From the NCBI RefSeq assembly GCF_003628535.1, contig NZ_RBCI01000006.1:124001-188000 (forward strand): DNA of 64,000 nt, in the 5' to 3' direction. The notes under the pieces are model-generated. The model was not told the origin of the DNA. It searched no databases and was given only the letters and a program-made list of their open reading frames with translations. Below are positions 15,348 through 24,885 of the stretch, in pieces. Within the stretch, counting starts at the first letter, position 1. Each line of letters begins with the position of its first letter. The position numbers and the translations under genes are program-made. Source of the DNA: Flavisolibacter nicotianae (GTDB lineage Bacteria > Bacteroidota > Bacteroidia > Chitinophagales > Chitinophagaceae).

Positions 15348-17615
15348 ATGCTTTTCGATCTTGACTTGATTAAGAAGGTATACAGCGAACTTCCGGTTAA
15401 GGTAATGAACGCCAGGAATCTTCTCAAACGTCCAATGACCCTTGCGGAAAAAATCCTTTATTCACACACGTTCATTCCTGCCACGAAGACATTCGAGCGG
15501 GGAAAAGATTATGTTGATTTTGCACCGGACCGCGTGGCCATGCAGGATGCAACAGCCCAAATGGCGCTTTTGCAATTCGACACCTGCGGCCGCGAAAGAG
15601 TAGCGGTCCCTTCCTCCGTGCACTGCGATCACCTGATCCAGGCCAAAGTCGGCGCCGAGCAGGACCTGCACACGGCAATCGATACCAACAGGGAAGTGTA
15701 TGATTTTCTGTCTTCGATTTCCAATAAATACGGCATCGGCTTCTGGAAGCCCGGTGCGGGCATCATTCACCAGGTAGTGCTCGAAAACTATGCTTTCCCC
15801 GGCGGGATGATGATCGGCACCGACTCGCATACACCGAATGCCGGCGGCTTGGGAATGATCGCGATCGGCGTTGGTGGTGCCGACGCGGTGGATGTGATGG
15901 CTGGTTTACCCTGGGAATTGAAAATGCCCAAGCTGATTGGTGTAAAGCTAACCGGCAAAATGAGCGGCTGGACTTCGGCCAAAGACGTGATCCTGAAAGT
16001 GGCCGGTATTCTTACTGTAAAAGGCGGTACCGGTGCCATCGTGGAATATTTTGGCGAAGGCGCCGATAGCCTGAGCTGTACCGGTAAAGCCACGATCTGT
16101 AACATGGGTGCAGAGATTGGTGCAACCTGTTCTCTCTTTGCCTACGATGATAAAATGGCTGCCTACCTCGCTTCTACCGGAAGAGAGGATGTGGCTGCGT
16201 TGGCCAACAACGTAAGAGATTTCCTGCGTCCGGACGTGGAAGTCTACAGCAGCCCTGAAAAATATTATGACCAGGTTATCGAGATCAACCTGAATGAACT
16301 GGAGCCCCATGTAAACGGACCGTTCACGCCAGACCTGGCCACGCCGATTTCGAAAATGGCCGAAGCCGTAGCAGCAAACGGATGGCCCGATGCGGTGGAA
16401 GTGGCCCTGATCGGTTCCTGCACCAACTCTTCGTACGAAGACATCAGCCGTTCGGCCTCGGTTGCCGCGCAGGCAAAAACAAAAGGACTGAAAGTTGCCA
16501 GCGAATTTACCGTGACACCCGGTTCGGAACTGGTACGTTATACCATCGACAAGGATGGTTATCTTGCCACCTTCGATGAAATCGGTGGCGTGGTGCTGGC
16601 CAACGCCTGCGGACCTTGCATTGGGCAGTGGGCCCGTCACATTGACGATCCTTCACGCAAGAATACCATTGTCACATCTTTCAACCGCAACTTCGCCAAG
16701 CGTAACGATGGCCTGGCTTCGACACATGCGTTTGTGGCGTCGCCGGAGATTGTAACGGCTTATGCCATTGCCGGCCGCCTGTCGTTCAATCCCCTCAAGG
16801 ATAAACTGCTGAACGAGAAAGGCGAAGAAGTGATGCTGGATGAACCCAAAGGTTATGAACTGCCGCCGAAAGGTTTTTCTGTGGACGATGCAGGCTACCA
16901 GGCGCCGGCTTCCAGCGGTAAGGACGTTGTCGTGGCCGTGAGCCCTACATCCGACCGTCTGCAGTTGTTAAGCCCGTTCGCTGCATGGGAAGGCACCGAC
17001 ATTACCGGTCTTCGTCTCCTGATCAAGGCCAAAGGAAAATGTACGACCGACCACATTTCAATGGCAGGGCCATGGTTGAAATACCGCGGTCACCTGGACA
17101 ACATTTCCAACAACATGCTGATTGGTGCCGTGAATTATTTTAACGGCCAAACCGATCATGTGAAGAACCAGCTTACCGGCGCATACGGTCCCGTACCGGC
17201 GACTCAGCGTGAATACAAAGCCCGCGGCATCGGTTCGGTTGTTGTCGGCGACGAAAACTATGGTGAAGGTTCTTCCAGGGAACATGCTGCCATGGAACCG
17301 CGCCACCTGGGCGTTCGTGCGATCCTGGTGAAAAGCTTTGCCCGCATCCACGAGACCAACCTGAAAAAGCAGGGTATGCTGGCACTGACCTTTGTCAACA
17401 AGGATGATTACGAAAAAGTGCAGGAAGACGATACCATCGATATCCTGGGACTTACGGATTTTACGCCGAATAAACAATTGACCGTGGTATTAAACCATGC
17501 CGACGGTACAAAAGATAGCATCAAAGTAAACCATACCTACAACGAACAGCAGATCGAGTGGTTCAAAGCCGGAAGCGCCCTGAACCTTATTCGCAAACAG
17601 TTCGGAAAAGCGTAA
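15348..17615 (+). CDS. acn: aconitate hydratase
   Basis: From the ATG at 15348 the enzyme has 755 residues and starts [16 protein letters not shown], as in Bacteroidota homologues; an in-frame GTG at 15318 would add ten residues. It interconverts citrate and isocitrate in the TCA cycle using a [4Fe-4S] cluster. Cluster cysteines are in [12 protein letters not shown] (about residue 358) and [11 protein letters not shown] (about 421 and 424). The swivel domain at the C-terminus has [17 protein letters not shown] with the substrate-binding Ser-Arg. Length and motifs fit the mitochondrial-type branch. A strong terminator follows. Confidence 0.97.
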   Translation: MLFDLDLIKKVYSELPVKVMNARNLLKRPMTLAEKILYSHTFIPATKTFERGKDYVDFAPDRVAMQDATAQMALLQFDTCGRERVAVPSSVHCDHLIQAKVGAEQDLHTAIDTNREVYDFLSSISNKYGIGFWKPGAGIIHQVVLENYAFPGGMMIGTDSHTPNAGGLGMIAIGVGGADAVDVMAGLPWELKMPKLIGVKLTGKMSGWTSAKDVILKVAGILTVKGGTGAIVEYFGEGADSLSCTGKATICNMGAEIGATCSLFAYDDKMAAYLASTGREDVAALANNVRDFLRPDVEVYSSPEKYYDQVIEINLNELEPHVNGPFTPDLATPISKMAEAVAANGWPDAVEVALIGSCTNSSYEDISRSASVAAQAKTKGLKVASEFTVTPGSELVRYTIDKDGYLATFDEIGGVVLANACGPCIGQWARHIDDPSRKNTIVTSFNRNFAKRNDGLASTHAFVASPEIVTAYAIAGRLSFNPLKDKLLNEKGEEVMLDEPKGYELPPKGFSVDDAGYQAPASSGKDVVVAVSPTSDRLQLLSPFAAWEGTDITGLRLLIKAKGKCTTDHISMAGPWLKYRGHLDNISNNMLIGAVNYFNGQTDHVKNQLTGAYGPVPATQREYKARGIGSVVVGDENYGEGSSREHAAMEPRHLGVRAILVKSFARIHETNLKKQGMLALTFVNKDDYEKVQEDDTIDILGLTDFTPNKQLTVVLNHADGTKDSIKVNHTYNEQQIEWFKAGSALNLIRKQFGKA

Positions 17616-17645
17616 GGTTTGCAAAAATTGTTTCAACCGCATACG

Positions 17646-17683
17646 AATCCTCACAGGGCACTTAACCTGTGAGGATTTTTTTT
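17646..17683 (+). terminator. rho-independent terminator after aconitase
   Basis: A 12-base stem (aatcctcacagg at 17646-17657 with cctgtgaggatt at 17666-17677) is followed by a run of T. It starts 31 bases after the stop codon. Confidence 0.95.
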
Positions 17684-17700
17684 ATCAAAGTTTAATTATC

Positions 17701-18084
17701 ATGAACGCCCATAGCCTGCTTCCCATTTTCCTGGTTGTTGCACCCTTTGCCATGGCTTTTTTGCTGGAAGCCGTGGTGATCTATTTTTTCAAATTCAAGC
17801 GGCTTTTGCCCAGCGTGGGCATTTCTGTATTTGTCAATATTCTTTCACTGGGCCTGTTGTACATCAGTAGCCAACTCTTGTTGAAACTGGGGTATAACTT
17901 TGACGGGCTGCGTGTGCCGCTGCAAATTGTGTTTGCGTTTTGGTGGCTTTCCATCGTGATGGATGGATTGCTTCTCCAGCTTTTCCTGCCACAGGTCCAG
18001 CGGAAAACAATCTACCTGGCATCGCTTGTCATGAATACGGTGTCTTATCTTTTCCTTTTCTTTTTTATTGCCAACAGCCACTAA
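17701..18084 (+). CDS. four-helix membrane protein, unknown function
   Basis: The 127-residue protein has four hydrophobic segments (about residues 5-28, 38-58, 72-95 and 100-124) and almost no soluble part. I recognise no family. A short charged turn (FFKFKRLLPS) lies between helices one and two. It begins 18 bases after the aconitase terminator and 70 bases before a lipoprotein gene on the same strand. Confidence 0.7.
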   Translation: MNAHSLLPIFLVVAPFAMAFLLEAVVIYFFKFKRLLPSVGISVFVNILSLGLLYISSQLLLKLGYNFDGLRVPLQIVFAFWWLSIVMDGLLLQLFLPQVQRKTIYLASLVMNTVSYLFLFFFIANSH

Positions 18085-18153
18085 GTGGTTACGGTTTCCT
18101 TCCGGTTGGTGACAAACGTTCGTCATCAGATTTGTAGTTCATAACCAACCGAA

Positions 18154-18537
18154 ATGAAACAAAAAAGAAATGTACTCGCCCTGGCCGCTCTTGCCATTGT
18201 GTTCGCTTACTCCTGTAGCAAAGACAATGGCACCAATGGCACGAATTCTCCCGGCAACACCGGTGGTCAAACGGGACCGCTATTTAACGCTGTACGCGAT
18301 GTATTGGGCAGCAACTGTGCGCTGAGTGGCTGCCACGCAGGTTCCAGTCCGCAGAACGGCATTGATTTTAACAACAGCGCCACTATTGTTGCCCAGGCAA
18401 ACAACATCAAGGCAAGAGCCGTGGACCAGGCCGGCACAGCAACGCAAATGCCACCACCGCCGCGACAGGCTTTGTCGGCAGCCGATCGAAAGAAGATCAC
18501 CGACTGGGTCAATGCAGGTGGACGTGCGTCTGACTAA
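18154..18537 (+). CDS. lipoprotein with cytochrome c-like CX4CH motif
   Basis: The 127-residue product has a lipoprotein signal ending in AYSC (Cys21) and then a Gly/Asn/Thr-rich linker. The mature domain contains VLGSNCALSGCHAGSSP, a Cys-X4-Cys-His motif where class I cytochromes c have CXXCH, followed by TQMPPPPRQALSAADRKKITDWVNAGG. The last part, with a Met-Pro near a final helix of the LSAxDRxxIxDWVxAG form, is that of cytochrome c/planctomycete-type c domains, the Met being a possible distal ligand. I infer an outer- or inner-membrane-anchored heme protein, but heme attachment at CX4CH is not certain. There is no oxidase or reductase gene nearby. Confidence 0.72.
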   Translation: MKQKRNVLALAALAIVFAYSCSKDNGTNGTNSPGNTGGQTGPLFNAVRDVLGSNCALSGCHAGSSPQNGIDFNNSATIVAQANNIKARAVDQAGTATQMPPPPRQALSAADRKKITDWVNAGGRASD

Positions 18538-18554
18538 AACACAAAACTTAAATT

Positions 18555-19121
18555 CTATCGTTCAAGTGTGCCCCACCGGAAGCTGCTGATGGAAAGGCCG
18601 GCAAGGTCCAGCACCCTGTCCACAACCGTAGCTGCGGCTGATTCTAGGGAAGTGGGTTTGCTGTAAAACGAAGGAGAAGCAGGGCAGATGATGCCACCGG
18701 CCAGTGTCACTGTTTCCATATTACGGATGTGAACCAGGTTATAGGGTGTGTCGCGAATGACGCAGACCAGCTTTTTCCGTTCTTTCAACATGACATCGGC
18801 ACCACGGGTAATCAGGTCGTTTGAAACACCCGAAGCGATGCGGCCCAGGGTACCCATGCTGCACGGAATGATGATCAGCGCATCGTATCGTGCCGAGCCG
18901 GATGCAAACGGTGCCGTGAAATCCTTGGTGGAGAAATAGCGGGCATCAAACTGCTGAAAGCTTTCATCTTCCAGTTCCGTCTTCCAAACTTCCTTGGCAT
19001 TTTCGGTCATCACCACCGACACTTCTGCCAATTGCTCTTTCAGGAAGGATAGCTTTTGCAAGAGAAGCTTTGCATAGATGGACCCGCTGGCCCCAGTGAT
19101 AGCGACCGCAATTTTTTTCAT
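18555..19121 (-). CDS. ubiX: flavin prenyltransferase UbiX
   Basis: The ATG at 19121 follows GGAAGA and gives a 188-residue protein starting MKKIAVAITGASGS, the flavin-binding start of UbiX. Further hallmarks are IIIPCSMGTLGRIASGVSNDLITRGADVMLKE and the C-terminal LAGGIICPASPSFYS. UbiX attaches dimethylallyl phosphate to FMN to make prenylated FMN, the cofactor for UbiD-type decarboxylases. No ubiD lies in this window. The protein may serve quinone synthesis; Bacteroidota make menaquinone, so a UbiD-family decarboxylase in futalosine or other pathways is also possible. Confidence 0.95.
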   Translation of the reverse strand: MKKIAVAITGASGSIYAKLLLQKLSFLKEQLAEVSVVMTENAKEVWKTELEDESFQQFDARYFSTKDFTAPFASGSARYDALIIIPCSMGTLGRIASGVSNDLITRGADVMLKERKKLVCVIRDTPYNLVHIRNMETVTLAGGIICPASPSFYSKPTSLESAAATVVDRVLDLAGLSISSFRWGTLER

Positions 19122-19170
19122 ATTCTTCCGATGAAGATACATACGGTGAAAGGATTTGTTCCGCGGCAAT

Positions 19171-19203
19171 AAAAAAAGGAGACCACAATGGTCTCCTTTT
19201 TTT
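19171..19203 (-). terminator. terminator after the DPP IV-like gene
   Basis: A 10-base stem (aaggagacca at 19176-19185 with tggtctcctt at 19189-19198) with a 3-base loop has A runs to the left and T runs to the right, so it can end transcription on either strand. By position it terminates the minus-strand peptidase gene. Confidence 0.9.
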
Positions 19204-19219
19204 CGTTTCTACGTCTACT

Positions 19220-21403
19220 TTAAAATCCTTTCTGTTCGTTAATGCTGTTGCCGACCGGTGTGCGGTCAACGTTTTCATTGCCCAGGTTTTGCAGGATCCA
19301 GTTGGTCATTTTTGCATAAAGATGCAGCGTTGTATTGTCGCCTTCCCCGCGAATCCCGTGGTTCTTGTTGGGATAATACATCGTTTCAAAATTCACGTTG
19401 GCTTTTACCAGCGCTGTCACCATCTGCGTGCTGTTTTGAAAATGCACGTTGTCATCGGCCGTGCCATGGATCAGCAGGTATTTACCCCTGATCTTGTCCA
19501 CGAAGTTGATCGGTGAATTCTCATCGTAGCCTTTGGGATTTTCCTGTGGCGTGCGCAGGAAGCGCTCTGTATAAATATTGTCGTAATAACGCCAGGAAGT
19601 CACCGGCGCTACCGCTACCGCCGCCGTGAAGACGTCGGCTCCTTTGGTAATGGCCAATGAACTCATGAAACCGCCAAAACTCCAGCCCCAGTGACCAATG
19701 TTTTTTGGATCGACGTTCGCCTGCTGGCGCATCCATTTCGCCGCATCGATCTGGTCTTCGATTTCATATTTGCCCAACTGCAGATAGGTTTTCTTTTTAA
19801 AGGCTTCGCCACGGCTGCCGGTGCCGGTGTTGTCGATACAGACCACGAAAAAGCCGCGTTGTGCCAGCATGCGCAGCCAAAGATTCCGGTTCGCAGATGC
19901 AGCCCCAAAGCGATTCACTGCCTGCTGGTCGCCGGGACCACCATAGGTGTAAAAAAGCACAGGGTATTTTTTCGATGCGTCAAAGTTTGAAGGCCGCAGC
20001 AGCATGCCATTCAGGGTGTCGCCATAGCGGTTGGGTACACGGATCAACTGGAAGTTGGTGAAACCATAAGCGGCCGCCGTTGCATTCAGCCTTGCATTGT
20101 CAGCCAGCTTTTTTGCTTCGGTGGCTGTGACAATGTCTCCGACTTTGCGGAGGTTGAAGCGAGTTACTGTTTCCGGCATGTTGAGTGTCGAGTAGCGGTC
20201 GATAAACTGTGTAAAGCCGGCATTCATTTCAACCCGGTGCCAACCGGGACCGCTGGTCAATTGCGTCGTGTGCTTTCCTTCCAGGTCTGTTACAAACAGG
20301 TTGCGGTCGAGAGGAGTGGGGTAGGCAACGGTGTAGTAGACAAGGCCTGCTTTTTCATCCACACCCACAATTTCTGTTACGTCGGCTGCTTGCCTGGTCA
20401 GTTCGACAGACTGTTTGCCATCCATGCTTTGCAGGTAAAGACGGTACCAGCCGTTTTTCTCCGAACCATAAAGCAGGTGACGGCCGTCCTTTAAAAACTG
20501 CCAGTCATCGTTGATGTCGACATACCATTTGTTCTTTTCCTCGTAGAGGGTCGACGCCTTGCCGGTGGCGGCATCAGTCAGCAAAAGACGCAGGTTGTTT
20601 TGCAGGCGGTTCATCCAAAATACGACCAGCTTGTTCTCGCTTTGCGTCCATTTAATGCGGGGAATATAAATGTCGCCCTTCGGGAACTGGGCCGAAACCG
20701 TTTTGCCTTTGGCTACATCGTAGATATGGATGCTCACCGTTGAATTACTGTCGCCTGCTTTGGGATATTTGTAGCGGTAATCCTTGTTGTAACGGTCGTC
20801 GAAAACGGTGAAGTTGTACTCCTTCACACGACTTTCGTCAAACTTGTAAAAAGCAAGATAGGCACCATTCGGACTCCATTGGTAAGCCTGGCTAAAGCCA
20901 AATTCTTCCTCGTACACCCAGTCGGCATTGCCGTTGATGACAAAATTCCATTTGCCGTCTTTTGTAATGGCCCTGGTTTGTGCCGTGTGGACATCGTAGA
21001 GGTAAAGATTGTTGTTCAGTACATACGCTACTTTGCTGCCATCTGGCGAAAAGCTGGCGTGTAGCACTTTGCCGTTTGTCAGGCGGCTTGTTTTCCGGGT
21101 TGTGGCGTCGTAGATATAAACGGTAGCTTTTGACGAGCGCCGGTAGATGGGCTCATTCTCTGTCGAAAAAAGAACGTGCTTTTTATCCTGGCTGGCCGTA
21201 AAATCGGAGAAGGTGAGACGCCGGCCACTTTCGTCTTTTATGTCGCTTTCTTTGAAAAGGTCATTGGTACGTTCCTCTTCAAATCCTGCTACCTGCTCAC
21301 CGCGAAACGTATTTTTTTTGAAAATGTCTTCAAGGGTAATCGGCTTTGTTTGTGCATAGGTTAAGACAGGTAGCAACAGGGCTGCCCACAACATTCTTCT
21401 CAT
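19220..21403 (-). CDS. S9B dipeptidyl peptidase IV-like exopeptidase
   Basis: From the ATG at 21403 the protein has 727 residues with a Sec signal (MRRMLWAALLLPVLTYAQ). Residues about 40-480 form the DPP IV N-terminal β-propeller, with double-Glu-type WVYEEEFGF that in DPP IV holds the substrate amino terminus. The C-terminal α/β-hydrolase has GWSFGGFMSS (Ser about 575), HGTADDNVHF (Asp about 650) and NKNHGI (His about 683). It should remove X-Pro or X-Ala dipeptides from peptides in the periplasm. A terminator lies just downstream. A longer frame from 21448 is less likely because the signal peptide would be displaced. Confidence 0.95.
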   Translation of the reverse strand: MRRMLWAALLLPVLTYAQTKPITLEDIFKKNTFRGEQVAGFEEERTNDLFKESDIKDESGRRLTFSDFTASQDKKHVLFSTENEPIYRRSSKATVYIYDATTRKTSRLTNGKVLHASFSPDGSKVAYVLNNNLYLYDVHTAQTRAITKDGKWNFVINGNADWVYEEEFGFSQAYQWSPNGAYLAFYKFDESRVKEYNFTVFDDRYNKDYRYKYPKAGDSNSTVSIHIYDVAKGKTVSAQFPKGDIYIPRIKWTQSENKLVVFWMNRLQNNLRLLLTDAATGKASTLYEEKNKWYVDINDDWQFLKDGRHLLYGSEKNGWYRLYLQSMDGKQSVELTRQAADVTEIVGVDEKAGLVYYTVAYPTPLDRNLFVTDLEGKHTTQLTSGPGWHRVEMNAGFTQFIDRYSTLNMPETVTRFNLRKVGDIVTATEAKKLADNARLNATAAAYGFTNFQLIRVPNRYGDTLNGMLLRPSNFDASKKYPVLFYTYGGPGDQQAVNRFGAASANRNLWLRMLAQRGFFVVCIDNTGTGSRGEAFKKKTYLQLGKYEIEDQIDAAKWMRQQANVDPKNIGHWGWSFGGFMSSLAITKGADVFTAAVAVAPVTSWRYYDNIYTERFLRTPQENPKGYDENSPINFVDKIRGKYLLIHGTADDNVHFQNSTQMVTALVKANVNFETMYYPNKNHGIRGEGDNTTLHLYAKMTNWILQNLGNENVDRTPVGNSINEQKGF

Positions 21404-21577
21404 GTAAAAAAAAGATTTAAGCGGTAAAAATAGCGTAAACAGCAACATGGCGACGAAGGCGGTTGCCCGATGGTCGGGAATTCCGTGAATTAGGAAAACC
21501 TACATCGTTTGCATGAATCACCAGCGGTGTACCAGGCTGGGGGCGGGAGGTCTGCGCCAGGATGTTTTGCTGCCTGG

Positions 21578-22621
21578 TCATTCGGCTGGGAGCTGCATGA
21601 TGAATTCTGCGCCTTCGCCCTCTTTCGATGAAACCCACAAGTTGCCGCCATGTCCTTTGGTGACGACGTCAAAACTCAGCGAGAGTCCCAGGCCTGTACC
21701 TTCCCCGGTGGGTTTGGTGGTGAAGAAGGGTTGGTAAATTTTAGAAAGTGCTTTTTCGGGAATTCCCAGGCCATTGTCCCTGACCGAAACTTCCACTTTA
21801 TTTCCCTTTTTGCAGGTTCTGACCTGCACCACGGGTTCGTAATTGTTTCCTGCCAGTTTTTTCTTCTGGTGTACGGCGTAAAAGGCATTGTTGAAAAGGT
21901 TCACCAGCACACGGCCAATCTCTTGCGGAAGGACGTTTATTTTACCGGCAGCGGAATCGTAGTGGGTTTCAAGCGTTGTGTGAAAGGTGTTATCTTTTAC
22001 ACGGTAGCCATGATACGCCAGTTTGAGGTATTCGTCGGTCAAAGCATTGATGTTCACTTCTTCTTTCTCTCCCTCGGCCTTGCGACTGTGCTCCAGCATG
22101 CTTTTTACAATGGCGTCGGCACGCTTGCCATGGTGGGAGATTTTTTTCAAATTGACGGTTGCTTCATCCAGCAGGTCCATCGCTGTTGTTGGATGGCCGG
22201 CTTTGATTTCTTCCTTGACCTCGTTGAGCATGTCGACGCTCAGGTCCGAAAAATTGTTGACAAAATTGAGCGGGTTTTGAATTTCGTGTGCAATGCCGGC
22301 GGTCAGTTCTCCCAAAGAGGCCATCTTCTCGCGTTGTATCAATTGGAGCTGGGTGGCCTTTAATTCGGAAAGTGATTTTTGCAGTTCCTCTTTTTGGTGC
22401 GACAGTTCCATCGTTCGCTCGGTCACTTTTTGCTCCAGTTGACTGTTTTGCCTGCGCAACAGCTCCTGTTGCTCGGCCTGGAGTGCGTGAAGTTTTTGAT
22501 GATACTGCAGTTTGCGGCGTTGGCCGCTGATGAAGGCGATCAGCAGGCTGACAAACAGTAGCAGCATGGCCGAAATGCCGATGATGACCTGGTTTTCTAT
22601 GTCCACTTTCAGCAAAAACAT
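21578..22621 (-). CDS. membrane histidine kinase with coiled coil, orphan
   Basis: The 347-residue kinase has one membrane helix (IIGISAMLLLFVSLLIAF, residues about 13-32), then a long charged coiled coil (about 36-95) and the H-box GIAHEIQNPLNFVNN (His about residue 110). The HATPase domain follows with INVLPQEIGRVLVNLFNNAFYAV (N box), VRDNGLGIPEKAL (G1) and GTGLGLSLSFDVV (G2). There is almost no periplasmic part, so the signal is probably sensed in the membrane or cytoplasm, or supplied by partner proteins. This type is frequent in Bacteroidota with a seven-helix or TPR sensor in front; here the sensor is missing. No response regulator is next to it. Confidence 0.92.
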   Translation of the reverse strand: MFLLKVDIENQVIIGISAMLLLFVSLLIAFISGQRRKLQYHQKLHALQAEQQELLRRQNSQLEQKVTERTMELSHQKEELQKSLSELKATQLQLIQREKMASLGELTAGIAHEIQNPLNFVNNFSDLSVDMLNEVKEEIKAGHPTTAMDLLDEATVNLKKISHHGKRADAIVKSMLEHSRKAEGEKEEVNINALTDEYLKLAYHGYRVKDNTFHTTLETHYDSAAGKINVLPQEIGRVLVNLFNNAFYAVHQKKKLAGNNYEPVVQVRTCKKGNKVEVSVRDNGLGIPEKALSKIYQPFFTTKPTGEGTGLGLSLSFDVVTKGHGGNLWVSSKEGEGAEFIMQLPAE

Positions 22622-22938
22622 CAGTGACGCAGCTTTCTGATTGTGCGGGTAGACGCCTTGTGTTTGGTTCGTTTAAGATAGTGAAAATTGTTTAGCCGCG
22701 CTTCGAATATGTGGGCCAGGGTTCACTGATTCAGTACTGATTTGCTGCATTGCTTCGACAGCGGATTTGCTGCTTTTCCGTGTGTGCATTGACGGAGGAT
22801 ACTGACTGGTGTATTCGGTCGGGAAGGAATAACACATGAGGGAGTTTTGAAATATAAAATTGCCTGCTTAATTTCAGCAGCGATTTCCTGCCTGCTTGAA
22901 AATTTTCACCTTTTTCTTTCACAGTAAATAAGCAAAAT
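22622..22938. other. divergent gene-free stretch
   Basis: The 317 bases between the divergent kinase and lipoprotein genes hold no supportable gene. A direct repeat of gatttgctgc (near 22740 and 22765) is the only pattern I see. Confidence 0.4.
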
Positions 22939-23556
22939 ATGCTACTGAAAAAAATGCATTGGCCGGGAGCAATTGCGCTGTCATCCTCCTGTATTCTGCT
23001 TTCTTTCTTTTTTGCAACGTGTAAAGAGCCCAACCGTGATACAGGCCCGACAGCGACAGGCAGTCTCGCTGCTGATTCGATTAACCGTGGATTAAAATTT
23101 TATTGTGTTCGCCTGGATAGCGCCGATATACAACGCCTGTTTCGAAAAGGGTCACCAAAACTGCCGGGTGGATCGGCCGACCGTATTTTGCTGCAATTGT
23201 ATACGCCAGACTCGCAGAAAAATGACAGTCTTGGCCTGGTTGCATATCCCGCCAAAGGATATGATACGGTTGATACAACCAATAGAGTTGTTTTACATGT
23301 TGTTGACTCATGTTACCGGGCCGTTTCCGGTGAACTCATTCTGAGCAACAATTATGTTTCATTGAAGAAATTGAGTTTGCAGGACACGACGCTTGGCGTT
23401 CCTGCGGATATAAAATACATCACATTTACGCCAACGAAGGCATACGATAAAGGGAATTACCTGATTTACGATGTGGAAGTCACGAAGAGTTCCGGTGAAA
23501 AGATGCTTTACCCTAAGACGTCTGATCCCTGCCCGCCCTATTGTCCATTGTATTGA
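22939..23556 (+). CDS. lipoprotein, unknown function
   Basis: The 205-residue protein has a lipoprotein-type signal (LLSFFFATC, Cys29 or so) after a charged MLLKKMHWPG start. The mature part is mainly β-strand by appearance, contains several Cys (SCYRAV near the middle and DPCPPYCPLY at the end) and no recognised domain. The C-terminal CPPYC could bind a metal or form a disulfide. It is followed after 11 bases by a membrane protein gene, so the two are likely one operon. Confidence 0.75.
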   Translation: MLLKKMHWPGAIALSSSCILLSFFFATCKEPNRDTGPTATGSLAADSINRGLKFYCVRLDSADIQRLFRKGSPKLPGGSADRILLQLYTPDSQKNDSLGLVAYPAKGYDTVDTTNRVVLHVVDSCYRAVSGELILSNNYVSLKKLSLQDTTLGVPADIKYITFTPTKAYDKGNYLIYDVEVTKSSGEKMLYPKTSDPCPPYCPLY

Positions 23557-23567
23557 AGAAGCAATTT

Positions 23568-24260
23568 ATGCTGACAACGATCCGCAATTGGTCGGAAGCC
23601 TGGTCGTTATTGATCCCCCTGCTCGTGATCGTCTTTCAGAAACGGGTCCGGGCGGAAATGTACCCCCTGTTTATCTACGTATTGATTGCCTTTGTACTGA
23701 ATTTGACGGCAACGACCATTTTTGCGATGAACAAGAGCATGCCTGCGTTTTTAAAGAACAACAATGTTTTTTACAACCTGCATTCGATTACCCGTGTGCT
23801 TTTCCTGGGCACCTATTTTTTTGGTTTACAGATCCTGCGGTTTACCCTTTTTTACAAAATTCTTTTGGTGGGCTATATCGGTTTTATTCTACTGGACTTC
23901 CTGTTTTTTGAATCGCTGTTTCGTTTCAGTAATGTTTTGTTTACTGTCGAAAGCATCCTGCTGCTGATCGTTTGCCTTACATTTTTATTCCAGGCGATGC
24001 GGGATGAAAGCCAGGTCGACTGGATCAAGCACCCGGCATTCCTGGTTTTTACGGGTGTAGGCCTTTACGAGGCGGTCAACTTTTTTATTTTTCTTGCCTT
24101 TTACGACCTGGTGGAAAAAGACCGGCAGTTTGGCAAACTGACAATGACCATTCACAACATGACCTTCGTGGTGTTCTGCATTTTGCTGGCTCTCGCTTTT
24201 TATAAATATGAAAAAAGGTCGCCGGTATACCGGCGACCTTCTGCAGATGCAGCACTTTAA
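23568..24260 (+). CDS. multi-helix membrane protein, unknown function
   Basis: I choose the ATG at 23568; a TTG at 23541 overlapping the upstream gene is less likely. The 230-residue protein has about seven hydrophobic helices with short loops and a basic cytoplasmic end (KYEKRSPVYRRPS). Seven helices with few motifs recall the membrane input domains of Bacteroidota signalling proteins, but no kinase part is present. The last 45 bases of the gene overlap a hairpin that serves as the terminator of the opposing redoxin gene. Confidence 0.7.
   Translation: MLTTIRNWSEAWSLLIPLLVIVFQKRVRAEMYPLFIYVLIAFVLNLTATTIFAMNKSMPAFLKNNNVFYNLHSITRVLFLGTYFFGLQILRFTLFYKILLVGYIGFILLDFLFFESLFRFSNVLFTVESILLLIVCLTFLFQAMRDESQVDWIKHPAFLVFTGVGLYEAVNFFIFLAFYDLVEKDRQFGKLTMTIHNMTFVVFCILLALAFYKYEKRSPVYRRPSADAAL
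24211..24240 (-). terminator. terminator of the redoxin gene, inside the opposing CDS
   Basis: A perfect 13-base palindrome arm (aaggtcgccggta, 24215-24227) pairs with 24228-24240, and the minus strand continues with six T. It lies 23 bases past the redoxin stop yet is translated in the convergent membrane protein gene as part of KRSPVYRR. Confidence 0.82.
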
Positions 24261-24262
24261 TT

Positions 24263-24766
24263 TTAACGGCCTTCTTCGAAGGCCTGTAATATTTTATCGA
24301 GTCCCACACTTCCTTCAAACGTACGGATCAGCGCACCTTTTTTGTTGTAAAGCGCCATGAATGGCAGGTTGCGGATTTGGTAAAACGAAGGCAAAAGGTA
24401 ATAGGGATCTTTGGCCACCACTACATTTTTCATTCCGGTAAGGCCATATTTATCCGCAAAGGCCTGCATTTTATAAATGGGAAGGGTTGTGGAAAGAATA
24501 ATATGAATGTCTTTGAACGCTTCCTTGTTGAGCACCAGTTGTTCGGCCTCGTGCTGGCAGTGCTCGCAATCCGGGCTGAAGAGCATCAGCAAAACCGCTT
24601 TCTTTTTTGGGACGTTGTCTTTGGTGTACTTCGTAGTACTGTCGCCAAGTAAAAGCTGCAGGGTTGGCAGCGTTGGAAAGCGTTTGTATGCAGGCTGAAT
24701 TGTATCGGTTTGCCCGAAAACGGTTGCTGCGAAACAGAAGAACAGAATGGTGAAAAAGGCCTTCAT
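24263..24766 (-). CDS. exported thioredoxin-like (TlpA/redoxin) protein
   Basis: The ATG at 24766 gives 167 residues with a Sec signal (MKAFFTILFFCFAATVFGQ). The mature protein has a thioredoxin fold with the active-site LLMLFSPDCEHCQHE (CEHC), the cis-Pro segment RNLPFMALYNKKG, and lacks extra domains. It is expected to act as a periplasmic thiol oxidoreductase, as TlpA-like proteins do in cytochrome maturation or redox repair; the partner is not known. A TAAATTTG element lies 18 bases upstream. It converges on the membrane protein gene with a 2-base gap. Confidence 0.9.
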   Translation of the reverse strand: MKAFFTILFFCFAATVFGQTDTIQPAYKRFPTLPTLQLLLGDSTTKYTKDNVPKKKAVLLMLFSPDCEHCQHEAEQLVLNKEAFKDIHIILSTTLPIYKMQAFADKYGLTGMKNVVVAKDPYYLLPSFYQIRNLPFMALYNKKGALIRTFEGSVGLDKILQAFEEGR

Positions 24767-24784
24767 GCGCTGTTGAGTTTCCGG

Positions 24785-24792
24785 CAAATTTA
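24785..24792 (-). promoter_or_regulatory. -7 element of the redoxin gene
   Basis: Minus strand TAAATTTG lies in the centre of an inverted repeat (ccggcaa at 24781-24787 and ttgccgg at 24794-24800). The palindrome across the promoter core could be an operator, but no repressor is known. Confidence 0.4.
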
Positions 24793-24885
24793 CTTGCCGG
24801 TGCAGCATGCACCCATTCTCCTGCAAATTTTCTGTTTTTGTTAGGCTATGGTAAGCAGGCTATCTGTTATTCTCCAATGTGTTGT

